The notes beneath the pieces were generated by a model. That model saw only the letters and a program-made list of their open reading frames with translations, was not told the DNA's origin and made no database searches. The position numbers were made by a program, and so were the translations under genes. A stretch of 64,000 nucleotides of DNA from Cucumis sativus (Eukaryota; Streptophyta; Magnoliopsida; Cucurbitales; Cucurbitaceae), in NCBI RefSeq assembly GCF_000004075.3, contig NC_026657.2:30288408-30352407 (forward strand), read 5' to 3'. Shown here piece by piece: positions 14,601-27,500 of this stretch (within the stretch, counting starts at the first letter, position 1; the number at the start of each line of letters is the position of its first letter).

Positions 14601-15560
14601 ACTTTGTAATTTTTTACAATTCTCGTGGAGAATTTTCTGTGGAAAAGAAAAATAAAATGAAGCAAATAAAAACCAAAATATGGCAAAAAATTTGAGTTGT
14701 ATCTTGCAACCAAACCTACTCACAAACCTTACCTAAAATATTTTTAATCAAGTGGAAAAGTTGAACCCAAATTTGTACAATTATCTAACTGTATATTTAA
14801 TCTACATTCATTTCATTTTCATTCACACACAAACACACACACACACACAAAGAAAAGTTACTTTACTTTATACTTTTTTGGAATATACAAATATTAGATT
14901 TTTTTTTCATTAACCAAATAAAGAAAGTATTGTGTGGTATTGGAGTTTGATTGTACTTATATGAATGAACAAAACAGAAGACAAACACAAACGATAAAAA
15001 AGTTGTGAAAAAAAAGTGGTGGGTGGGGATTATTTTCATATGATTTTAATCTTTCTCCATTTAAAAAATACAAAAATAATTTTGTGGAAATGGAAAACAA
15101 TACTAAAGATATTATTTTTGAAAAAAGGGTTGTTTTAATGACATTAAATTTAGCTTTTAATTAGTCAGCCGTCAGCGTGGCCACATTATATATGCAATAT
15201 GCAATATGAAATATTATATATTATTAAAAAAAGAATTTATTTAGTTTAGAAGTTATAACTTTAGATCCCATTTCATTTCAAAGGAATATTTCGTTTTCCT
15301 CCACGAAATAGTAAAATATATATTTCTTTTAGTGTGAGAAAAAATGAAAAATGTGTTTTTTTTAAAGTTAAATAATTTAAAATGCATAAATGAAATAAAC
15401 ACAAACCTGGTAACGAAAATTTTAATATAACCAAAAGACTTCAATAAATGTATAAAGTTAATGGGTTAATTATCCACGAAATTTATGCAACGAAATCGGA
15501 CGTAATTATTTTATTTGAAACTATAAAGAAAGAAATAAAAAAATAAAAGTTGACATCACC
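8640..15560. other. Gene-poor AT-rich region
   Basis: About 7 kb with no exon I can support. It holds many A/T homopolymers, a short (AC)n run near 14826-14850 and (TA)n stretches. One segment (about 10980-11560) has higher complexity and looks like a promoter followed by a CAA-rich leader and a 20-codon ORF (11494-11556). The ORFs here are low-complexity Phe/Lys/Ile strings and are not credible genes. Confidence 0.55.
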
Positions 15561-15599
15561 AAAGCAATTGTTATGCGAGAACCTCATGTGGGGAAAGTA

Positions 15600-16118
15600 A
15601 ACGGGAATATGGACGTTCATGATTCGACGTCAAGATCAAAGCTGTAAATACAGGACACGTGGAGGAATGAGAGCCGTTGATGAGAATGTTTAAGAATAAG
15701 ATCAAGCGTAGAGGAAAGGCCGACCTGGTGCCAACGTAGAGACGCAAGGAAGATCCAAAAGCAGCGTAAGCGCCAAACTTTGCCATCTCTGTCAATTCAA
15801 TCTGACGGGCGTAATTACTCCTAAGCCACCAAATCCCATCCACACCGTCCATAACATACATTAACCTTGTCCCTTCAGTCTTGGCCTATTCAATTTTGTT
15901 CCAATTCTCTCACAAAATTGGCATCTCTTTCTTCTTTCTTCTTTCTTCCTTCTTTCTTCTTTCTTCTTTCTTCTTTCCTCTTTCCTCCTCTCTCTCATTT
16001 CTCTCGTGAGAGAGAGTTATGAAAATAAGGCAAAAAATCACATTGTTTCTGATTCTCAATTTTATTTTCGCACATTGATCCAGCTTCTTCAAGAGGGGGA
16101 AGGGAATTATAATTTATA
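15600..16118 (+). promoter_or_regulatory. PLATZ gene promoter and CT-rich leader
   Basis: A perfect G-box CACGTG lies at 15656-15661 inside an ABRE-like context (ACACGTGG). A pyrimidine-rich CTT array runs from about 15921 to 15990, followed by GA-rich DNA, which is typical of a plant 5' leader. The start codon ends the leader exon at 16121. An abscisic-acid link is inference from the motif only. Confidence 0.45.
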
Positions 16119-17326
16119 ATGGTAAGATTTTTTTTTAGAACCCCAATTTTCATTTAATTTTCTCTGTTTTGTTTTATTTTTGTATTTTGGTTCATAATTA
16201 TGGTTAATGAAGCAGAAATCAGTAATGTCGGCGCCGCCGTGGCTTGAGCCATTGCTGACAACGCCGTTCTTCTCAATTTGTCACACGCACGGTGACTCCG
16301 CCAGAAGTGAACGGAATATGTATTGTCTTGATTGCCATTCTGATGCATTTTGCTTTTATTGTCGCTCATCACACCACAATGATCATCAAGTCATTCAGGT
16401 AATAATTTGGGTTTAATTAATCGAAGTAATGATTTTTGTTTTGAATTTTGGAATTTGGAATTTGGAGAAATGGGTTTTAATGTTAAACATTGTGTTATCA
16501 GAAATGGGTTGAAATAAAAACTGGGTCTCTTTGATTCCTTTTCATTAAAGTAATCTAATGATTTTTATTTTGAATTTAGGAATCTGGAGAAATGGGTTTT
16601 GTAATATTAAGCATTGTGCAATGAGATTTTAATTTTAAATTTTTGGAAATTAAAAATAGGATCTTCATTTGTTTTTGTGTGTAGATAAGAAGATCTTCGT
16701 ATCATGATGTGGTAAGAGTAGCAGAAATTGAAGATGCATTGGATATAAGTGGAGTACAAACATATGTGATTAATAGTGCTAGAGTAATGTTTTTGAATGA
16801 AAGACCACAACCAAAAGCTGGTAAAGGAGGAGCTCATATTTGTGAAATTTGTGGAAGAAGTTTATTGGATCCTTTTCGTTTCTGTTCACTTGGCTGTAAG
16901 GTTAGCATTTCTCTCTAATTTTTCCTAATTTAAAATTTATATTTTTGGGGTCTTCATTACCATCATCATCATCATTCATAATTCATGATAAGTTAGTGAC
17001 CCATCACTCACACATCATCACCCACTTTTTTTTCTTCCCTTTCATCATCTTTTTGCATTACCATAAGATTTAAAGATATATTATGGAGAAAGGAGTGAAA
17101 AATTGAAAGGAAAAAAAAAGGGTAATCATGTAATTTATACGTTGAAATTAAAATAAAAATGTGTGTGAATGTGTGTGTGTGTGTATAGCTTGTAGGGGTA
17201 AAGAGAAATGGGGATGCAAGCTTTAACTTGGAGGCAAAGAAAGAGGCAATGGGAATAGAAAGAAGAGAAGGAATTTCATCAAGGAGAAGAAAAGGCATTC
17301 CTCATAGGGCACCTTTTGGGTCCTAA
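16119..17326 (+). CDS. PLATZ zinc-binding transcription factor
   Basis: Exons are 16119-16121 (the ATG alone), 16216-16398, 16685-16900 and 17189-17326, giving 179 residues with all junctions in phase 0. The plant AT-rich sequence and zinc-binding (PLATZ) domain shows two metal clusters. The first begins [11 protein letters not shown] and continues through CLDC, CFYC and HHNDH. The second is [19 protein letters not shown] (C-x2-C-x10-C-x3-C). A basic tail follows, with [19 protein letters not shown] near the C-terminus. PLATZ proteins bind A/T-rich DNA and mostly repress transcription in the nucleus; the targets of this one are unknown. The start codon abuts the splice donor (ATG|GTAAG). If intron 1 is retained, an in-frame ATG at 16207 would give a slightly longer N-terminus. 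The length is at the short end of the family. Confidence 0.92.
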
Positions 17327-20300
17327 TTATTAATTACTGCCTTCCAAAACCCAATTCTTTGAAGGCTTTTTTCTTTTAAAATAATTAATCATTCTACATA
17401 CCATAATTTGAGGTCTTTGTCCATAAAAATATAGGGCACTCATTGTGGGTATGTCCCTGAAAAATAAAATAAAAAAAAATAATTATTTTTTATATATAAA
17501 AAATAGGGTATATAGGGGAAAAAAAAGGGTCTTCTCTTTCTCTTTCTAAAGCTTGGGTCCCATACACAACAAATTCTATCTTGAGGATGTGAAAGAAGCA
17601 ATAATAGAGGAATTGTTATGTTGATAATTGCAAGATGTATATTTGTTTATTGAGAAATTAAATTTCCCCAAAGAAAAAGAAAAAAAGAAAAGGAAAAAAA
17701 AAAGAAAAAAGAAGAGAAATTAGAACATGTCTTTGTGGAGTCCGTTTCATAGTTCTCGGGGGCCCACTGACCACATGGGTCGTTTATATAAATAAATACT
17801 TTAATTGTATTTTTATTAATATATTTTTTTATGGTTAAACAACCATATTATTATTCATCTTTCTTTAATTATAATTATCATTTCATCTATTTGTTTTTTT
17901 CCCCCTTCCTTTCCTTCTTATTTAATTTTGTTTTGTTTTTTTAAATTCATGCCCTAATTTCAATGACAATTTAGTCAATTTAAACCTCAAATCAGTTTAA
18001 TTAACTTTTCATTCCTTAGCTTTGGTTAAAATAGTTAAATAAGGGTGGACTAAAATTATATATAATTGTATTTACATCCACCCACTAACCTAAGTTTTTG
18101 AGTTAATTAGTATTTTAGGGGCAAGTTTAGCTTTTATATATATAGTTTTGAGTTTCTTTAATCTTATATTTAAAAAAAATGATTTATGTATAGTTATGCT
18201 AGAGACTTTATTATTTAATAGCTTTTACTTTTTATGAATTATGACATTTATATCTTTATCACATGTATTACAACAAATCAGATCAAAATATAGGAAGATA
18301 ATAAATAAAAAGAAAGGAAAAAAATGATATGATATAAAACACTTCAACTAATTTACTAAAATCATATAATTTTACTATGTATTGGATGAAATATATATAA
18401 AAAGCTACATTTTGTTTTTTTGAAAATTGGAAGAGGAAAATATCAATAAAAAAAAACCATTGGAATATATGATGAATAAGTAGAAACAAAATCCTAATTA
18501 TTAAATGGGATATAAATGAAATAAATAAAAAATTATATTAATGAATGAAATAATAATAATAATGTGAGGTGGAGGGGGTGTATTGGGAGGAAACCAAGTA
18601 GGTAGTGTTGATGTGGATTGATGGATTTATAGGTTCTTAGACTACACATCTTCCACAATTTGGCCAAACAATTAGGTATACTACCTTATTTATGTAAATT
18701 GTGACAATTTACCTTTTAATTTTTAATTTTGGTTTTTTATTTCTTAATGTGTTTTCGTTTCTTTTATTAAGTGATTTTGAAAAATGGGTTTGTCCCTTGA
18801 TGTAGCAAAACAAGGCTTTGTTGTTGGTGGTGCTGGTGTTGTTTTTTGAAAATTGGATTTATAACTTTAATTTTCAAGAACTAATTAGGTAATAGCTTGT
18901 TGTAATAAATTTAGAAATTTGTTGATCATGACTAATTTATAGATTGGAAATTTGAGTTAACATAACCTTGAAATCAAGCCATTAATTATTGTCCCCAAAT
19001 TCTATGGTGAAAGTACCTAAGCTGTAGCCATAAAATTTACTTCAACCTTGCATTTAAATATTTAAATGCCCATCATTATTATTACTGTTACAAGGTCAAA
19101 TAATATTGCTAACAAGATAATTAACCTGATTGATTATTTTTACATTAATCTACCACAACCATACAAAAACTAAAGCATTATTTCTAATGAATCTTTAAAC
19201 TGAAGATAGCTCAATGGTGATGGAAGATTCAAATCTTCCTATACTTCTCCATTTATCATGTACTTAGAAAAGCATTTAGCTCGTATATTCATCTCATATG
19301 TTTTATAATTATAATTTAGTTTATATAATTTGCAATAAAAGCTTTAGAACAATGTTTTAATCAAAGCATTAGTAAGGAGTATTTATGATATTGATTAAAT
19401 TGTAAGGACTAAAGTCTAATGTTTACAACTAAAGATTAAACTCTAACTCTAACTTTGTTCAAGCCCAACTTTACAATTTAACCCAAAAACATTTCTAGTG
19501 AATTGCATTAAATTTGGTTACTAACTTACAATAACGATAGTAAGATTAAAGTGGTCAAATTAATTTGATGGGTTTTTTATTCGGATTATCTCAATTTGTT
19601 TTGGAAAACACTATCTATAAACTTTAGAAATATAATGTGTGGGTTTGACAAATTAAATAATCATTTAATTGAAAAACATGAATATGAAGTTTTTAATAAT
19701 CTATCATAGTTAAAAAAAGAAAAGTATAAAAATGGATTATTATTGTTATTGTTATTAATATAATTAATAGTGAAGTTAACATTGAGAAAAATAATTCATA
19801 TATGGGATGAACTCACGAACATGAACTTCCCTACAATAATACCATAGAGAAAAATAATTTAGATTTTAGAATATGGAATGAAGTTTTAAAGAATTATAAC
19901 TTTATAGTGAGAATAAAAAAAAAACAATTTTGATGATAAAATAATAAAAAGAGAAAACTTCATAAAGAAGAGAACTTTAGGGTTAAAAATTAGTATTTTC
20001 TTTCAAGTGGTGGCTTTGACATCTGAGCTGGCAACAACTGATTGGTCAGCACGAATATTAAAAGATTCTCTTATTTATTTAAATTGAAAACTAAAGATTC
20101 TCGTTGACTTTCTCTTTTTTTTTTTTAAAAAAAATATATATTTATTTTGGGTTTTTAAATAATAAATATTTGCTTGGGAAATTTCAGATCAGATTCAGAT
20201 TCGGGATTTGTGATTTAATTAGAGAAACAACTCTTTTATTGTTAAAGAAAACAGTAATCTATGAATTTTGTATCTGATTTTTATATATTCTTATATTAAA

Positions 20301-21624
20301 TTTTTGGATTTAGTTTTTATCTACAGTCCATACGTTTTTAATTGTTCAATTTTTATCCATATATTTTCACCCGTCATAGTGCGAGCTTAGGGTTCCTTTT
20401 CTTATAATTTTTTGTTGTTATCTTGAAATGTATTTACATATTTAATTTATTTATGAAAATTATCATTATTTTTATTTAATCACATTCTTTAATATTTTAC
20501 ATTGAATTATTTAATCCTAGCTTTTTTTTTAAGTATGATCACTGTATTTGAGTAATTGAGAGTAAATGAATTAGAATTGAACAAATTGTAAAATATTGAG
20601 ATTGATCTCGATAATGATGAAAAATATGGTAATTAATTTGTTTTTATTTTTCTATCAATGATTGAACATGAATGTGAAGGGTTGTAATTGAGCAATTACT
20701 TGAAATAAGAGTGAACGTACAAATTTTAAAACATACGGATCAAATGGAAAACAAAACTAAAAAGTAATACTACAATCGTTTGTAATCTAATTAAGGGTCA
20801 AATTAAAATGGAACTCATAATTTTTAGTAACAATAATATAACATGTGAAACTTCATAAAAAAAATCTAACGACAACAAAAAGTTTCTCTACGGAAAATGT
20901 TTGAATTATACATAGCAATATTTATCTATATATAATTTAAAATTGAACCTTATGAAAAATACAATAAAATGATATGTTTCTTTTCCTGCATACATTTTGT
21001 AAATTTAAATAATCATCCTAAGAAAAAAAATTATTTGTACTATATAATCTTTCCATTTATCTACACTATAAAAATAAAATACAGTATAAAATAATTATTA
21101 AATATTATTTAAAAATATTGTATTTTGTGTGGTAGTGAAATGTGAAACATTTGAAACAGATGCATCCATCGAATTATTGTTCTTATAATAATAATATTAA
21201 AATATTTCGGTTTCTTAAGATCAGTACAAGTTTTTTTTAAGGTAAACAAAATAAATATTTTGAAGGTAGAAATAGTATTGGGTAAACATTTTATATATAT
21301 ATAGATGAAAATAGATCCACACATAAAAAGGACTATTACAATTTTATTAACATTGATCATTTATTATGACATGTTTAAACCCTTAAATAAATCCAATATT
21401 ATTGTCTCACGGTACTAATAATAATAATCAGATAAATATTGAAAGTTGAAAAAGAATAAATAAAATGCAGTTGTCAATGGTCCTCCAGAGACAAAAACCA
21501 TTTTTAGCACGTTTTGTAAAGCAAAACAATTTTATATAGATGTGAGGGAAAGAACTCACTCTAAAGTTGATTTGAAAGGAAAACTGTATCAAAACATAAA
21601 AACATTTAGAAAAAAAAGTAGCTC

Positions 21625-21625
<1 letters not shown>

Positions 21626-21670
<45 letters not shown>
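21626..21670. repeat. (TA)n microsatellite
   Basis: About 22 uninterrupted TA dinucleotides. It is likely to be length-polymorphic. Confidence 0.95.
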
Positions 21671-21671
<1 letters not shown>

Positions 21672-21701
21672 TTTTTTTGTATATTACAAATATATCAAAA
21701 T

Positions 21702-21830
21702 TAGTGATATCATATGATAATCATAAATTATCGATTTTTAAATTTCTTATTTTTGCAATTTAGAAATGAGTGATATCAGACGATAATCATAGATTTTATT
21801 ATTATAAATTTTGTTGCTATTTTTGCGAGA
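21702..21830. repeat. Degenerate tandem repeat, period about 66 bp
   Basis: The motif GTGATATCA...GATAATCATA occurs near 21705 and again near 21771. Each copy is followed by a T-rich segment ending with TTTTTGC. The copies have diverged. It may be a decayed inverted-repeat element, but no clear terminal repeats were found. Confidence 0.4.
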
Positions 21831-22807
21831 GCCCAAATTTTTAAACATATATATTTATCAATATTGAGATTTCAATGTTAGAAACATTTGGATGTATGAA
21901 TAATATCAATAATATATTGATATAACATAGATTATTGATTAAGCTTTTTATTGTGAACTTAAGGTTCAAATCTTGTTAGAAGTGTGTTGATGGCAAAATT
22001 TAGAATACATCTAACAAAATTTATCTACATTTTGAATTTATAGTTGTTTTTAGAAGGAAGATGATCTAGAAAAGAATAAAAGAGAACCCTAATGTGGTGT
22101 TTTGCGGGATGTTTAAGTTAGCATTTAACAAAGGGTTTAGAATATATTATAGATGGAAAGATGAGTTATGTTGAGTGTTGCTTATGACATCTTATTTATA
22201 GTAGAGTGGACTTGGAGTTTTGAACTTACAAAGGATTAATAGAGAATACAAATTGAGACCAATCAAATGGATTTAAAATGACCATCCTCGACTTCGATAT
22301 CCGAAATTGAGGAGGGTAAGTTGGGCCAAATGACCCGCCCAACTCTAAGCCAAGGCCTAGGTGGTCAAGTTTGGTAACACCTCTCCCTTCCTTAGATTTA
22401 TTTCCTTCTCTGCTTGATGCTTCTTTCTCACACTTTTCTTGTTATTGTTTCCAATTTACCCTTAAACATGTTACTAGGAATAAACGAAAGAAAGCTTTAA
22501 AAAACCATTAAAAATATTATTCTCAAACCATTTCAACATCAAACCCATATTACCAAAATAACTAATATAAAATCAAAGATGAATGAACATAATGGAGATC
22601 ATTTAATCATATAAAAGTTTGCTACATTACGTTTGAAGATTTGTCATTTACAAATTATTGAACAATTTATATTATTAAAAAAAGACTTACATTATTAGTT
22701 TATTTTTATTTGAAAAAAGGGTTTATCTTTACTTGTGAACGGAAGGACATATCAGTAATTCTATACCACCCACTTCTCAATCATCATCTTCTTCAGATTC
22801 AATTCCG

Positions 22808-22846
22808 ATGCCCTTTTTGGAATCTCCAAGGATTCCGGTCAAGTAA
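22808..22846 (+). promoter_or_regulatory. Upstream ORF ending exactly at the NCS1 start codon
   Basis: ATG at 22808 opens a 12-codon ORF (MPFLESPRIPVK) closed by TAA at 22844-22846. The next base is the first base of the main ATG, and both are in the same frame. The uORF start has C at -3 (weak context). The main start has A or G at the key positions (TAAATGG). A dampening or reinitiation role is inference and holds only if transcription starts upstream of 22808. Confidence 0.5.
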
Positions 22847-24514
22847 ATGGTGACTCACTGCATTAACCTCCATCTCCACCGCCACATTTTCCACCTCCCT
22901 CCTTCTTTCTCCACCCTCCGCTACCGCCCCACCGCCTCTCCCTCTCCTCTACCCTTTTCTCCGATCACCCCCAAATTACTTCTCAAACGTCGCTCTAATC
23001 TTCAATTCACCTCTCCCATGGCCTCCGCCACCGCCAATCCACCGGAAGATACTCAGAACGAAGATTCCGGCAAAGAAGATCTCCGCCCAACAACGCTGGA
23101 GCAGAGAACGCTTTCGTGGCCGGAGATGGCCCTGCTCTGGATTGGCCTCATCGTTGGAGTTCCATCTTATTATCTCGCTGGAAGCTTAGTCGATCTTGGA
23201 ATGTCGTGGTGGCAGGGTATTGCCACCGTCGTCGCTGCCAACGCTGTAACCTTAATTGCCCTAATTCTCAACGGCCATCCAGGTACTAAATACGGCATCT
23301 CTTTCCCTGTTTTTGCTCGATCGTCATTTGGAATCCATGGCGCACATATCCCTACACTTCTCAGAGCACTGATTGGTTGTGGGTGGTACGGCATCGAAAC
23401 GTGGATCGCCGGTGAGGCCATTTCTCTTCTATTACCTCAAAGTATCAAGAAATCCGCATTTTCACAGACTCTTCCATGGTTAGGAACTTCTCCTCTTGCA
23501 TTTACTTGCTTTTTAGGCTTTTGGGTTATTCAATTAGCAAGTGTTTGGAAAGGAATGGATGGAATTCGTAAACTCGAAACCTTCTCTGCTCCGATTCTTG
23601 TTTTTCTCACCGTTTGTCTCTTGATTTGGTCTTGCGTTAAAGCCGGTGGATTTGGGCATATGCTTTCTTTAACCTCCAAATTATCTTTCTCTGAATTTTG
23701 GGCTCTGTTTTTTCCTTCACTTACGGCTAATATAAGCTTTTGGGCTACTCTGGCTTTGAATATCCCTGATTTCACTCGCTATGCCAAAAGCCAAAAAGAC
23801 CAAATTATCGGCCAATTGGGGCTTCCAATTTTCATGGGGGCGTTCACTTTTGTCGGCGTTGCTGTCACTTCCTCCACCGGAGTGATTTTTGGACATATAA
23901 TTTCGAACCCAATCGATCTTCTTGACCATATTGGGGGTTTTGCCACTAAAGTCTTGGCAATTTTTGGGATTATTTTAGCCACCGTGACCACAAATGTCGC
24001 CGCCAATGTGGTGGCGCCAGCCAATGCGTTGGTGAATCTCAGTCCTTCTTATTTCACTTTCACCAGAGGGGCTCTTCTGACTGCTGTGATCGGAATTCTG
24101 TTTCAGCCATGGAGACTTTTGAGCTCGAGTGAGAGCTTCGTTTACACTTGGCTTGTAGGGTATTCAGCACTGTTGGGTCCGATCGGCGGCGTGATGATGA
24201 CGGATTACTATTTGATACGGGGGAAGGAACTGAGTGTTGAGGATCTGTACTCTACGAGTCCGACAGCGGCTTATTACTACTCCGGTGGGTTTAATTTAGT
24301 AGCTGTGGTGGCGCTGGTGGTCGGAGTGTTGCCGGTGATACCTGGATTTTTGGAGAAGGTGGAGCTTGTGTCGAAAGTTCCGAAAGTATTCAGTGTTATA
24401 TATGGGAGTGCATGGTTTGTGAGTACGTTTTTGGCTGGATTTTGCTATTGGGGTCTCTCTGTTTTGTTGAAACGGCGAAAAGCTTCTCTCCGCTTTGGGC
24501 CTCCTCTGCTTTGA
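22847..24514 (+). CDS. PLUTO: Plastid purine/uracil transporter, NCS1 family
   Basis: An intronless gene encoding 555 residues with stop TGA at 24512. The first roughly 60-80 residues are rich in Ser, Thr, Pro and Arg with few acids, as expected of a chloroplast transit peptide. The segment [22 protein letters not shown] then opens a run of about twelve hydrophobic helices. Family landmarks are [56 protein letters not shown] and YYSGGFN. This matches the single plant nucleobase:cation symporter-1, which imports purines and uracil (in some species also allantoin) across the plastid envelope in the salvage and degradation pathways. A second in-frame Met begins the segment MASATANPP near residue 58 and could be an alternative start that shortens the transit peptide. 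The GC content is clearly above the flanks. Confidence 0.93.
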   Translation: MVTHCINLHLHRHIFHLPPSFSTLRYRPTASPSPLPFSPITPKLLLKRRSNLQFTSPMASATANPPEDTQNEDSGKEDLRPTTLEQRTLSWPEMALLWIGLIVGVPSYYLAGSLVDLGMSWWQGIATVVAANAVTLIALILNGHPGTKYGISFPVFARSSFGIHGAHIPTLLRALIGCGWYGIETWIAGEAISLLLPQSIKKSAFSQTLPWLGTSPLAFTCFLGFWVIQLASVWKGMDGIRKLETFSAPILVFLTVCLLIWSCVKAGGFGHMLSLTSKLSFSEFWALFFPSLTANISFWATLALNIPDFTRYAKSQKDQIIGQLGLPIFMGAFTFVGVAVTSSTGVIFGHIISNPIDLLDHIGGFATKVLAIFGIILATVTTNVAANVVAPANALVNLSPSYFTFTRGALLTAVIGILFQPWRLLSSSESFVYTWLVGYSALLGPIGGVMMTDYYLIRGKELSVEDLYSTSPTAAYYYSGGFNLVAVVALVVGVLPVIPGFLEKVELVSKVPKVFSVIYGSAWFVSTFLAGFCYWGLSVLLKRRKASLRFGPPLL

Positions 24515-27500
24515 GTTATTCAAATTGCTGTGCACCGCTCTTAAACAATTAATAAATAATTTGTCAAATTATTGTAGAAAATATATAAATACTTATGCCA
24601 AATTATTTGAAATATAGTTAATTTAAATAGTTTTCATGTGGTTAAAATTCAAATTTGAGGCTGGTCATGTCTGTGGTTTTCTTTCTTTCATTTCTATGAA
24701 TATTTTGGTCCTATATACTTTCTATTACATTTTATTTTAGATAATTGTCCAATTTTCGTTATGAATTTTTAGAGTTAACTAGAAAATGTTAAATTCAAAA
24801 TTTGTGAATAGATTTACTACATATATTTGTTGATAATGTAACTAGTAAAATTTGACACTAAAAAGTATATGGAGTGAAATTCAATGTATAAAAACAGAAA
24901 TCAAGTGTAACATTGGTTTCGCATAATCAAATATTTATTGAAATGGGTGGTGTGCTTGAAAGAGTGAGTTATGATCTTTTTACTTTTTTGTTGTGACACA
25001 ACCAATGAAATTAATTATCTAAGCCTAAATGAAAAGGAGAAAATAATGTAACGATTTCATACACATGAAATTACTAATTGATCAAAAAAATGAAGCCTGT
25101 GGATAAGGTTAAATTTTATATAATGTCTAATAACACTCCACCCATTCATTGTATAAAAAATATGACATCCTACATTATTTGTGTATGAATTTTCACACCT
25201 AACACAAATATCTTTAAAAAATTATATCATAGACTATTAAATGGAGTGTGAGTCGATTAAATTACTTGATATCCTAATTTAAACCATGTTAAATAACTAA
25301 TCAATCAAAAAAAAAAAAAAACAAATAGATTTATTTACAAGTACTAAAAAAGGAAAATATTTACAAAATATGAAAAAAGAATTTTGGAAGTGAGAAATGG
25401 CTGAGCATTATTGCATAATGTCAGAAAAGCCCTTCAACAATCATTAGAGTTCGGTGTCATCTCACGATTGGCCCAAAAAGCTTTAAAAGGCCCAAACTAA
25501 TGCCACCAGACAGGGCCTAATGGAAAACTGGCCCGCGTTACGAAGCCCATTCTAAAGCTCGTCGAGATATCCAAATTTTAATGGCAATTTAAAGACGAAG
25601 AAAAAGAAAATGAAAATAACAAACCATATGAAAGCAGTTATAATCCGAAATTCCTCAAAGGCCAAAGGAGCAACATCATGGAAGTGCTGATACTTATTTT
25701 ATCCTTTGAGATTCATTCCAATAAACTTGTATTTGAAATACTTTCAAAGTGTATTTAAAAAATAAGTTGTTTTAAAAAAGGTTAAAATTGCAAAATAACT
25801 TTTAAAATAAATTTTAAATATTTCTTCTCACACGAGATTTCTTGAGAAATTTAATTTGTGAAGCTGAACTTGTGTTGATATTGTTATTACATTGACTTGA
25901 TGCAATGTAGTTTGATCTCTAGTATTTGATCCTCTAATTATCTCTCAATTGGATGCTTATGTTTGATTTGATAAAACGGAGCACATAATGTTTTTTAAGT
26001 TGGAATTTTGAAAGAAAACTTGTATATTCAAATAAATTTTAGTATTTGGAGAGGTGTGGTCGGCTTAAAGAATTAGGAGTGTTATGGCTCTTGAGAGAAT
26101 TCTCTCTCAACCTTCTTGTAAAAGTAAAAAATTTATGTCCACCACAAATGAAATGAAACTCAACTTTAGCTTAAGCGAATAATATTTAATTAACTCAAAA
26201 TAATTAACTTGATCCATGGACCATAATCAAAACATGTTGCATCATACAAATTAGTTAATTTATGTCTTCAATTTCACTTTCAATTTTAGTTTAGAACACA
26301 TCGCAACTTATAATTAGTCTCAACTTCAATTATTTATATTTTTTTGTTATTGATTTAGTAAACGGCATGACAATTTATAATTGGTCTAAATTTTTTTATT
26401 CCACTTTTTTTTATAGAGGTGTATAAATAAAATTTAGGTTTTTGAAAAACATTTTGTTTATTAAATCAATACGAAGGAACTCTAAATATCACAAATTTAT
26501 GAATGAGATTTAATATCCTAGACTAAAAGCATAAAGGATTCTAAACCCCACACTCCCATATTTTTAACTAAACCCTAAATTCTAAAGTTCATTCATTGGT
26601 ACTCCAATTTTACCGTATTTAAAATTATTATTTGGTTTTTGTTTTTAAGTTGATATAGTTGGAGACAAATCAACAACTAACCTTTAATCGAATCGATATT
26701 TAAAATTTTTATGGGTATAAATTTGAACTCAATGAAATATGTCAAAAGTTAAAGGAAGGATAAAGAGAATAAGTTCAAAACAAAATAGAATCAGCTGAAA
26801 TAAGTAAAATCTAACATATCGTTCCATAATTAGATTTAATCATAATTTATTTAAGATTAAGAAAAAATTATATTCTAATCATCTTAGTATTAAGATGAAC
26901 TCTTAGACACCAAAGTTATTTTCTCTACAATATAGTTTTAACTTTTGACATCAAATTGTTTTCATATATGTTTTGTTGATCTTCTTTCTCTCAACTATAA
27001 ACTTATTGTAATTATTACTAGAATCTCATATTCATTTTTTTTAAAATCTAGATTTCGATAAACAAAAAATATTCAAAGTTGAGGAAAATTTAGATACAAT
27101 AATTTCAATACATTAACATCTGAAGGAGAAAGAAAAGAAAGGAAATGGGATGTTGAAGTCTCTTCACGATGTTTGATAATTTCAAACATTTCGGCCTTTC
27201 TTTGACCATTTCTTTTGACCCTTTAAAAATAAATTTAGTTAAAGATTTTCTTTTAAAAAATCATTTTCATCAAAGACCTCTTCTCTCAATAATAATAATA
27301 ATAATTATTATTTTGGGAACATAAGATTTCCCTGAATGGACACCCAACAAATAAATTTTTCTATATTAAAATTTTTAATTAATAAATATCAAATATTATA
27401 TACCAATTCAAAAATACAAATAATAAATTAAATATAAATTTTTTTAGTTTGATAAGTTCATAGTGTTATCCAATTCCAAACTCAACCACTTCCATACAAT

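Larger units (their letters stand above)
17327..22740. other. AT-rich intergenic region without recognised gene
   Basis: The region holds the PLATZ 3' UTR at its start and, at its end, the distal part of the NCS1 promoter. Between them I see A/T runs, a long (TA)n microsatellite at 21626-21670 and a degenerate tandem repeat at 21702-21830. No ORF here has the composition of a plant exon. Confidence 0.5.

Noticed and set aside
15571-15861. 96-codon minus-strand ORF upstream of the PLATZ gene
   Set aside because: It overlaps the G-box region of the PLATZ promoter, has no recognised domain, and lacks splice or promoter context. Kept as regulatory DNA.
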